Shown: positions 57,903 through 64,000 of the stretch, piece by piece
Layout of the letters: every line of letters begins with the position of its first letter
Position numbering within the stretch: position 1 is the first letter of the stretch
From: Chromobacterium vaccinii
GTDB taxonomy: Bacteria > Pseudomonadota > Gammaproteobacteria > Burkholderiales > Chromobacteriaceae
Direction: 5' to 3'
DNA length: 64,000 nt
NCBI RefSeq assembly: GCF_000971335.1
Contig: NZ_JZJL01000010.1
Location: 1 to 64,000, forward strand
Made by a program: the position numbers and the translations under genes
The notes under the pieces: generated by a model
The model's input: only the letters and a program-made list of their open reading frames with translations
Databases searched by the model: none
What the model was told of the DNA's origin: nothing

Positions 57903-57967
57903 AAGCGGGTGGAATTGTATCAACCCGCTTCATTCCCTGCAAAAAAGGCGGGGGCGAGGCCGCCCCC
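57903..57967 (-). terminator. Tandem terminators after the transaminase gene
   Basis: On the minus strand TGTGGGGGCG-GCCT-CGCCCCCGCC is followed by TTTTTT (57967-57941), and a second hairpin AAGCGGGT...ACCCGCTT is followed by TTT (57930-57900). Both lie between the transaminase stop and motA and insulate motAB. Confidence 0.8.
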
Positions 57968-57985
57968 ACACCAGCATAGCCGGCG

Positions 57986-59365
57986 CTAGGCCAGTCCGCG
58001 CGCCTTCAGCGCCTGCTCGAACTCGGCCAGGCAACGCGCCGCCACCCCCAGCATTTCATCCACTTCGGTTCGCGTCATCACCAGCGGCGGCGAACATACG
58101 ATATGGTCGCCGCAAGCGCGCATGATCAGGTTGTTGCGGAAGAAGATGTCGCGGCACAGCGTGCCGACCTCGCCGAAATCGGGGAACAGCTCGCGCTTCG
58201 CCTTGTTCTTCACCAGCGTGAATGCCTGGATCAGCCCGACGCCGCGCACGTCGTCCACGTGCTCGAACTGGCTGAAGGTTTCGCGCCAGCGCTGCTGCAT
58301 GTAAGGGCCGATGTCGTCCTTGACGCGCTGGACGATGCCCTCGTCGCGCAGCGCCATCACATTGGCGTGCGCCACCGCGGCGCAGACCGGATGGCCGGAA
58401 TAGGTGAAGCCGTGGTTGAAGTCGCCGCCGGCGATCAGGCCTTCCGCCACGCGCTTGCCGACGAAGACCGCGCCGATCGGCAAGTAGCCCGATGACAAGC
58501 CCTTGGCCGCGGTGAACAGGTCGGGCTGGAAGCCGAAATGCTGATGGCCGAACCATTCGCCGGTACGGCCGAAACCGCAGATCACTTCGTCCGCCACAAT
58601 CAACACATCGTGCTTGCGGCAGATGCGCTCGATTTCCGGCCAGTAGGTGGCTGGCGGAATGATCACCCCGCCGGCGCCCTGGATGGGTTCGGCGACGAAA
58701 GCGGCCACCTTGTCGGCGCCGATCTCCTGGATCTTCTCGTCCAGCCAGCGCGCGGCCACCACGCCGAATTCGTCCGGCGTCATGTCCTTGCCGTGCTTGT
58801 ACCACCACGGCTGCTCGATATGGGCCATGCCCGGAATCGGCAGATCGCCCTGCTCATGCATGTACTTCATGCCGCCCAGGCTGGCGCCGCCGATGGTGGA
58901 GCCGTGATAGCCGTTCCAGCGGCCGATCAGCGTCTTCTTCTCCGGCTTGCCCTGCACGTCCCAGTAGCGGCGCACCATGCGGATCATGGTGTCCACCGAC
59001 TCGGAGCCGGAGTTGGTGTAAAACACGTGGTCGAAGCCGGCCGGCGTCACTTCGGCCAGCAGGCTGGACAGCTCGACCACCGCCGGATGGGTGGTCTTGA
59101 AAAAGGTGTTGTAGAACGGCAGCTCTTCCATCTGGCGGCGCGCCACCTCGGCGAAATCCTTGCGGCCGTAGCCGACGTTCACGCACCACAGGCCGGCCAT
59201 GCCGTCGATGATCTTGTTGCCGTCCGAATCCCACAGATAGACGCCTTCTCCGCGCGTCATCACGCGCGCGCCCGCCTGGTTCAGCGATGCGGTATCGGTA
59301 AACGGATGCAGGTGATGGGCGGCATCCAGTTCGCGCCATTGGCTGGTCGTACGTTGCTTCTGCAT
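57986..59365 (-). CDS. spuC: Pyruvate-dependent omega-transaminase (ortholog of C. violaceum CV2025), putrescine-type SpuC
   Basis: 459 residues, PLP fold type I class III aminotransferase. The Schiff-base Lys288 (AAKGL), Asp259 (VADE), active-site Trp60, Phe88, Tyr153 and Arg416 all stand at the positions known in the C. violaceum CV2025 enzyme. The family transfers the amino group of putrescine and many other amines to pyruvate, giving alanine. It is followed downstream by a tandem terminator. Upstream in the same strand come the glutamine-synthetase-like, hydrolase and ald genes. Local divergence from CV2025 suggests an orthologue in a sister species. Physiological donor is inferred to be putrescine from context only. 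Confidence 0.93.
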   Translation of the reverse strand: MQKQRTTSQWRELDAAHHLHPFTDTASLNQAGARVMTRGEGVYLWDSDGNKIIDGMAGLWCVNVGYGRKDFAEVARRQMEELPFYNTFFKTTHPAVVELSSLLAEVTPAGFDHVFYTNSGSESVDTMIRMVRRYWDVQGKPEKKTLIGRWNGYHGSTIGGASLGGMKYMHEQGDLPIPGMAHIEQPWWYKHGKDMTPDEFGVVAARWLDEKIQEIGADKVAAFVAEPIQGAGGVIIPPATYWPEIERICRKHDVLIVADEVICGFGRTGEWFGHQHFGFQPDLFTAAKGLSSGYLPIGAVFVGKRVAEGLIAGGDFNHGFTYSGHPVCAAVAHANVMALRDEGIVQRVKDDIGPYMQQRWRETFSQFEHVDDVRGVGLIQAFTLVKNKAKRELFPDFGEVGTLCRDIFFRNNLIMRACGDHIVCSPPLVMTRTEVDEMLGVAARCLAEFEQALKARGLA

Positions 59366-59490
59366 AACACTTCCTTCCAGTTTTCTCCGACGGGGCGGGC
59401 CCTTGCCCGCCCCTCCTGCGCCTGCGGCGTCGTTCTATTCGTTTGTCCTGTCTGTTCCGCGATTCTAACCTTGCGCGGATGATCCGCGCA

Positions 59491-60825
59491 TCACACGTGC
59501 AGCAGCAGGAACTTGCGCTCCCAGGGACTGATCACGCGGAAATACTCGGCGAACTCCTTTTCCTTCATCGCCACGTACATCTTGACGAAGCGAGGCCCCA
59601 GCACTTCGGCGATCTCGCTGCAGCCGGCCAGCTGCAGCAGCGACTCTTCCGAGCTGTTGGGGAACTGGTAAGGCAGCTCGTAGGCGTCGGTTTGCCTGGG
59701 CTCGGCCGGCCGCAGCTTGTTCACCATGCCCAGGTAGCCGCAGGCCAGCGTGGCGGCGATGGCGATGTAAGGATTGACGTCCACGCCCGGCACCCGGTTT
59801 TCGATGCGGCGCGCGGCCGGCGACGAGTGCGGGATGCGCAGACCCACGGTGCGGTTGTCGTAACCCCATTCGACATTGGTCGGCGCCGCGGTGTAGCGAG
59901 ACAAACGACGGAATGAGTTCACGTAGGGGGCGAACAGCGGCATGGTCTGAGGCACGTATTTCTGCAGGCCGGCGATGAAGTGGAAGAAGATGTCGGACGG
60001 GCTGCCGTCCTCATTGGTGAACACGTTGCGGCCGGTATTCTTATCCACCAGGCTCTGGTGGATGTGCATGGCGCTGCCCGGCTCGTTCTCCATCGGCTTG
60101 GCCATGAAGGTGGCATACATATTGTGGCGGAACGCGGCCTCGCGCACGGTGCGCTTGAACAGGAAAACCTGGTCGGCCAGGTCCAGCGGGTTGCCGTGCA
60201 GGAAGTTGATTTCCATCTGCGCGGTGCCGATCTCATGGATCAGCGTGTCCACTTCCAGATTCTGCGCGTGGCAATAGTCGTAGATGTCCTCGAACAGCGG
60301 GTCGAACTCGTTGACCGCGTCGATCGAATAGGAGCGGCGGCCGAATTCCGCCCGGCCGGTGCGGCCGATCGGCGCGGCCAGCGGGATGTCGGGGTCGGGA
60401 TTCGGCGACAACAGGTAGAACTCCATCTCCGGCGCCAGCACCGGCTCCAGACCCATCTCGTCGAACAGGCCCAGCACGCGCTTGAGGACGTTGCGCGGCG
60501 CCACGTCCACCGGGCTGCCGTCGGCGCGGCAGCAGTCGTAGATCAGCTGGGCTGTCGGGTCCACCGCCCACGGCACGTAGCGCAGCGTGTTCGGATCGGG
60601 CTCCAGCACCATGTCGGGGTCGGTCAGGTCCAGCAGGCTGTCGTCGGGATAGTCGCCGGTCACGGTCTGGATCAGCACCGCCTCGGGCAGGCGCATTTCC
60701 GGATCGGAAACGAACTTGTCCTTGGGCACGATCTTTCCACGGGCGATGCCGGTCATGTCCGGCACGATGCATTCCACTTCGGTGATGCGGTGCTCTCGCA
60801 ACCACTCGTTGATCTGGTGATTCAT
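59491..60825 (-). CDS. puuA: Glutamine-synthetase-family gamma-glutamylpolyamine synthetase (PuuA/SpuB-like)
   Basis: 444 residues. Class I glutamine synthetase fold with APEMEFYLL, AMHIHQSL and RTVGLRIP metal and ATP/Glu loops, but of the short PuuA/SpuB type and not the nitrogen-assimilation GlnA. It ligates glutamate to the amino group of putrescine (or another polyamine or amine). Start from MNHQINEWLREH with GAGGAAG upstream; 24 upstream codons were rejected. Neighbours support polyamine use. Confidence 0.9.
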   Translation of the reverse strand: MNHQINEWLREHRITEVECIVPDMTGIARGKIVPKDKFVSDPEMRLPEAVLIQTVTGDYPDDSLLDLTDPDMVLEPDPNTLRYVPWAVDPTAQLIYDCCRADGSPVDVAPRNVLKRVLGLFDEMGLEPVLAPEMEFYLLSPNPDPDIPLAAPIGRTGRAEFGRRSYSIDAVNEFDPLFEDIYDYCHAQNLEVDTLIHEIGTAQMEINFLHGNPLDLADQVFLFKRTVREAAFRHNMYATFMAKPMENEPGSAMHIHQSLVDKNTGRNVFTNEDGSPSDIFFHFIAGLQKYVPQTMPLFAPYVNSFRRLSRYTAAPTNVEWGYDNRTVGLRIPHSSPAARRIENRVPGVDVNPYIAIAATLACGYLGMVNKLRPAEPRQTDAYELPYQFPNSSEESLLQLAGCSEIAEVLGPRFVKMYVAMKEKEFAEYFRVISPWERKFLLLHV

Positions 60826-60937
60826 AACGCTTCCTCTATGGTCTCCCCGGCCGCTGGGCTGCGGCTCTGGATCGGGAGGTGCTACTTTATGAGTCATCGA
60901 GACTCGCGCCGGGTTCCTCGTCCGGCGCGCATGGGAT

Positions 60938-61693
60938 TCATCCCTTGCGGCTTTCCCTCCTCATCCGGCAAGCCTCGCCGAAGGCATGGAAGATGGCCAG
61001 GGACAACGGATTGTCCCAATACAGCCATTCCGGGTGCCATTGCACGGCGAAGGCGAAGCCCTTGGAGTTGCGGACGCGGTAAGCCTCCACCAAGCCGTCC
61101 TCGGCATGCGCCTCGGCGATCAGGCTGGGCGCCAGCCGCTTGATGCCCTGCTGGTGCAACGAATTGACCATCGCCTCGCGCGCGCCGGACCATTCCGCCA
61201 GCAAGCCGCCTTCGACGAAGTCCACCCGATGCGCCGGCGCGTACATCGCGGCGATGTCGTCGCCCTCCACCTCGCGGTGGTCGCGCAGGCCCGGCTCTTC
61301 CTGCACGTGCTGGTGCAGCTCGCCGCCCAGCGCGACATTGATCTCCTGGAAGCCGCGGCAGATGCCCAGCAGCGGCACGCCCTCCTCCAGCGCCAGGCGG
61401 ATCAGCGGCAGCGTGGTGGCGTCGCGCCGGGGGTCGTGCAGCGTGCCGGTGCGGCTGGTCGGCCCGCCGTAATGGCGCGGCTCCACATTGGACGGCGAGC
61501 CCGGCAGCAGCACGCCGTCCAGCGTCGCCAGCGTGGCGCGCAGCAGCGCGTCGTCGCCCAGCGACGGAATCAACACCGGCAGGCCGCCCGCCCCGCCGGC
61601 CGCGGCGGCGATGTATTTGTCGCCCACCGCGTGAAACGGCAACAGACCGATCATTTTCAGATCACACGGGATGCCTATCATTGCTTGCGACAT
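60938..61693 (-). CDS. puuD: Gamma-glutamyl-gamma-aminobutyrate hydrolase (PuuD-like)
   Basis: 251 residues, class I glutamine amidotransferase fold. Nucleophile Cys112 in LGICRGFQ, and the His-Glu pair in VQWHPEW. The PuuD family hydrolyses gamma-Glu-GABA to GABA and glutamate, the last gamma-glutamyl step of the Puu pathway. A GGAG precedes the chosen ATG; an alternative start four codons later is possible. Lies 18 nt after ald. Confidence 0.9.
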   Translation of the reverse strand: MSQAMIGIPCDLKMIGLLPFHAVGDKYIAAAAGGAGGLPVLIPSLGDDALLRATLATLDGVLLPGSPSNVEPRHYGGPTSRTGTLHDPRRDATTLPLIRLALEEGVPLLGICRGFQEINVALGGELHQHVQEEPGLRDHREVEGDDIAAMYAPAHRVDFVEGGLLAEWSGAREAMVNSLHQQGIKRLAPSLIAEAHAEDGLVEAYRVRNSKGFAFAVQWHPEWLYWDNPLSLAIFHAFGEACRMRRESRKG

Positions 61694-61710
61694 GGCTTGC
61701 TGCGCTCCTA

Positions 61711-62835
61711 TCAGCTTGCGGCCTTGATGGCCTCTATCGGATCGACGTAAGCGTGGCCCAGGTCCCGCGCCACCGCCTGGTAAGTCACTCGCCCGCGGCA
61801 AACGTTGAGGCCGTTGCGCAGGTGGGCGTTGTCCAGCAGCGCCTGGCGCCAGCCTTTGTTGGCCAACTCCAGCGTGTACGGCAGCGTGGCGTTGGTCAAC
61901 GCCTGGGTGGAGGTGCGGGCGACTCCGCCCGGCATATTGGCCACGCAGTAGTGGACGATGCCGTCCACGGTGTAGATCGGGTCCTGATGGGTGGTGGCCC
62001 GGCTGGTCTCGAAACAGCCGCCCTGGTCTATCGCCACGTCCACCAGCACCGCGCCCGGCTTCATTGTCTTCAGCATCGCGCGCGTCACCAGCTTGGGCGC
62101 GGCCGCGCCGGGAATCAGCACCGCGCCGATCACCAGATCGGCGTCGCGGATGCTGTCGTCGATGTTGGCGCCGTTGGACATCAGGGTCTTGATCCGGCCG
62201 CCGAACACCATGTCTATCTCTTTGAGCCGGGCCAGCGATTTATCGAGGATGGCGACGTCGGCGCCTGCGCCCATCGCCATCCGCGCGGCATTCAGCCCCA
62301 CCACGCCGCCGCCTATCACCACCACCTTGGCCGGCGCCACGCCGGGCACGCCGCCCAGCAGCACGCCGCGGCCGCCCTGCGCCTTTTCCAGCGCGTGCGC
62401 GCCGGCCTGGATCGCCATCCGGCCGGCCACTTCGGACATCGGCGCCAAGAGCGGCAGGCCGCCGCGCTCGTCGGTGACGGTTTCGTAGGCGATGGCCACC
62501 GAGTCGGACTCGATCAGCAGCTTGGTCTGCTCCGGGTCCGGCGCCAGGTGCAGGTAAGTGAAAAGAATCTGGCCCGGGCGCAGCATCCGGCACTCCACCG
62601 GCTGCGGTTCCTTGACCTTGACGATCATGTCGGCGCGCTCGAACACCTCTTCCGCATTGGAGGCGATGGACGCGCCGGCCTGGATGTATTGCTCGTCGGT
62701 AAAGCCGATCGCGAGACCCGCGTGGGTCTGCACCAGTACCTTGTGCCCGTTCGCCACCAGCTCGCGGACACCGGACGGGGTCAGACCCACGCGGTACTCA
62801 TGGTTTTTGATTTCCTTCGGAACGCCGATCAACAT
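61711..62835 (-). CDS. ald: Alanine dehydrogenase
   Basis: 374 residues. NAD-dependent alanine dehydrogenase that interconverts L-alanine with pyruvate and ammonia. Arg15, Lys75 and His96 stand at the family positions; [23 protein letters not shown] is the NAD loop. It is the first gene of the minus-strand cluster ald-puuD-puuA-transaminase. Since the transaminase makes alanine from pyruvate, Ald would regenerate pyruvate and release the nitrogen as ammonia. GGAG 8 nt upstream fixes the start. Confidence 0.96.
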   Translation of the reverse strand: MLIGVPKEIKNHEYRVGLTPSGVRELVANGHKVLVQTHAGLAIGFTDEQYIQAGASIASNAEEVFERADMIVKVKEPQPVECRMLRPGQILFTYLHLAPDPEQTKLLIESDSVAIAYETVTDERGGLPLLAPMSEVAGRMAIQAGAHALEKAQGGRGVLLGGVPGVAPAKVVVIGGGVVGLNAARMAMGAGADVAILDKSLARLKEIDMVFGGRIKTLMSNGANIDDSIRDADLVIGAVLIPGAAAPKLVTRAMLKTMKPGAVLVDVAIDQGGCFETSRATTHQDPIYTVDGIVHYCVANMPGGVARTSTQALTNATLPYTLELANKGWRQALLDNAHLRNGLNVCRGRVTYQAVARDLGHAYVDPIEAIKAAS

Positions 62836-62940
62836 AGTCGTCTCCAACTGGTTTTTGCCCTGCACAGGCAGACAAACGCCGTTTAAGAAAATTCACATCG
62901 CGCTTGCCCTTTCAACTTGATTCTGACTATAAAATCTGGC

Positions 62941-62968
62941 CGTTGCAAAGATATTCGATTTTGCGACG
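62941..62968. promoter_or_regulatory. Inverted repeat in the ald/puuR divergent control region
   Basis: CGTTGCAAA (62941-62949) and TTTGCGACG (62960-62968) match in 8 of 9 positions when the second is reverse-complemented, separated by 10 nt. It lies about 80 nt from puuR and about 105 nt from ald and is a candidate operator for the divergent regulator. The sequence does not look like the known E. coli PuuR box. Confidence 0.5.
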
Positions 62969-63047
62969 CAGCAAGCACATTTGCCTTCTATCGCGCTACA
63001 ATGCCGCAGTTGTCTAAAATTATTAACATACTGATGGAGCAGGAAGA

Positions 63048-63593
63048 ATGGACGTCGGCGCACGCTTGAGAATGGTCAGAACGCGGTTCGGATTGTCGCA
63101 AAGAGAGCTGGCCAAACGCGCGGGCGTCACCAACGGCACCATCTCTCTGATCGAGCAGAACCGGGTAAGCCCTTCGGTCAGTTCCCTCAAGAAGGTGCTG
63201 GAAGGATTGCCGATAACCCTGGCAGAATTCTTCACTTTCGACGCCGAGCCGGCGCAGCCGCGCGTGTTCTACCAGGCGGACGAGTTGCCCAACCTCGGCA
63301 ACGAGGACATCAATCTGATGCTGGTGGGCACCGCGCACGACAAGCGCGACATCGCCATCCTGCGCGAGCGCTACGTGCCCGGCGCCGACACAGGCCCGGA
63401 CATGCTGGTGCACGAGGGCCAGGAGGGCGGCGTGATCATCCGCGGCAGCATAGAGGTGACGGTGGGCAACGACAGCCGGGTGCTGGGCCCGGGCGACGCC
63501 TACTACTTCGACAGCAAGCTGCCGCACCGCTTCCGCAATGTCGGCGACGACATCTGCGAGGTGGTGAGCGCCAGCTCGCCGCCCACATTCTAA
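63048..63593 (+). CDS. puuR: PuuR-type transcription regulator (XRE helix-turn-helix plus cupin)
   Basis: 181 residues. An N-terminal XRE HTH (about 5-60; FGLSQRELAKRAGVTNGTISLIEQNRVSPSVSSLKKVL) is followed by a cupin domain (about 105-175; the segment HEGQEGGVIIRGSIEV and PGDAYYFDSKLPHRF). PuuR represses polyamine catabolic genes and is released by putrescine. It is divergent from the ald-puuD-puuA-spuC unit, the usual local regulator arrangement. A GCAGGAAG ribosome site precedes the ATG. Confidence 0.9.
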   Translation: MDVGARLRMVRTRFGLSQRELAKRAGVTNGTISLIEQNRVSPSVSSLKKVLEGLPITLAEFFTFDAEPAQPRVFYQADELPNLGNEDINLMLVGTAHDKRDIAILRERYVPGADTGPDMLVHEGQEGGVIIRGSIEVTVGNDSRVLGPGDAYYFDSKLPHRFRNVGDDICEVVSASSPPTF

Positions 63594-63605
63594 GAGGGAA
63601 ACATT

Positions 63606-63998
63606 TTGAAGCTGGCTTACACCATTATTTACGTGCCGGATGTGCCGGCTTCGCTGCGCTTCTTCGAATCCGCCTTCGGCTTCAAGCGCAAATTCCTGCA
63701 CGAATCCGAAACCTACGGCGAGCTGGACACCGGCGAGACCACGCTGTCCTTCGCCCACCATGAGCTGGCCGCCGGCAACCTGCCCGACGGTCACGTCCGC
63801 GCCGACGAGTCCGCCAGGCCGCTGGGCATGGAGATCGGCCTGGTCACCGGCGACGTGGAAGCCGCCCATGCGAAAGCGCTGGCTCACGGCGCGGCCGAGC
63901 TGTCGCCGCCGAAGACAAAACCCTGGGGACAGACCGTGTCCTACGTGCGCGCGCCCGACGGCGCGCTGATCGAACTTTGCAGTCCCGTTTCAGCCTGA
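63606..63998 (+). CDS. VOC/glyoxalase-family protein
   Basis: 130 residues, TTG start 12 nt after puuR, with GAGGG upstream. VOC fold: AYTIIYVPDVPASLRFFESAFGF, then GTTxxx-type strand ETTLSFAHH, and the late YVRAPDGALIELCSP. The metal ligands are only partly conserved (the first ligand is a Tyr/Thr region and not His), so activity cannot be predicted. Probably cotranscribed with puuR. The stop is 2 nt before the end of the window. Confidence 0.85.
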   Translation: MKLAYTIIYVPDVPASLRFFESAFGFKRKFLHESETYGELDTGETTLSFAHHELAAGNLPDGHVRADESARPLGMEIGLVTGDVEAAHAKALAHGAAELSPPKTKPWGQTVSYVRAPDGALIELCSPVSA

Positions 63999-64000
63999 AA

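Overview
The window is GC-rich betaproteobacterial chromosome and almost certainly belongs to a Chromobacterium species (Neisseriales). Three things support this: the rpoE-rseA-rseB-mucD-lepA-lepB-rnc-era-recO-pdxJ-acpS-nagZ cluster; the AcnD/PrpF type of 2-methylcitrate operon; and a 459-residue pyruvate-dependent omega-transaminase that matches, residue for residue at all key positions I could check, the well-studied C. violaceum enzyme CV2025. Scattered substitutions relative to that enzyme as I remember it suggest a sister species rather than C. violaceum itself.

Layout. (1) 1-2490: the right end of a mobile island of the gamma-mobile-trio (GMT) kind, with a large tyrosine recombinase cut by the window edge and gmtX. 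It ends inside a chromosomal GNAT acetyltransferase gene, of which only the first ~57 codons remain. (2) 2697-16691, all minus strand: envelope stress and housekeeping genes. These are sigma-E and its anti-sigma factors, a periplasmic protease, a thioredoxin-like protein, LepA, signal peptidase I, RNase III, Era, RecO, PdxJ, AcpS, NagZ and two less-known genes. Many stops and starts overlap by 1-4 nt, indicating translational coupling. A good sigma-E promoter lies upstream of rpoE. (3) 16936-23501, plus strand: the propionate (2-methylcitrate) operon prpB-prpC-(glycolipid-binding-like gene)-acnD-prpF. (4) 23703-33580: single genes and small units (cupin, zinc alcohol dehydrogenase, DMT and LysE exporters, LprI-like protein, a second-type DapA, YajQ, GlnB, PurL) separated by clear bidirectional or plus-strand terminators.

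(5) 33840-41971: a decayed PAS-receiver gene overlapping a large receiver-PAS-GAF-HD-GYP c-di-GMP phosphodiesterase, a secreted alpha/beta hydrolase, a quinone oxidoreductase, and the ccoI-ccoS copper delivery pair for cbb3 oxidase. (6) 42159-53057: nucleoside transporter, LplT-like MFS protein, a dihydrolipoamide-dehydrogenase-like flavoprotein beside a peroxiredoxin-glutaredoxin hybrid, a glyoxalase-like protein, soluble lytic transglycosylase, an NDUFA9-like protein, CCA-adding enzyme and a second PrpF paralogue. (7) 53109-57813, minus strand: RNA methyltransferase, HDOD protein, membrane-anchored methyltransferase and the flagellar stator motB-motA. (8) 57986-63998: a putrescine utilisation module (omega-transaminase, gamma-glutamylpolyamine synthetase, gamma-Glu-GABA hydrolase, alanine dehydrogenase) facing a divergent PuuR-type regulator and a glyoxalase-like gene.

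The most interesting points are the GMT island end that interrupts a GNAT gene in a betaproteobacterium; the coupling of a pyruvate-dependent transaminase with alanine dehydrogenase, which would recycle pyruvate during polyamine catabolism; an in-frame PAS-receiver deletion relic; and a glycolipid-binding-like gene embedded in the prp operon. I found no rRNA, tRNA, CRISPR array or insertion sequence. No intergenic stretch exceeds 300 bases.
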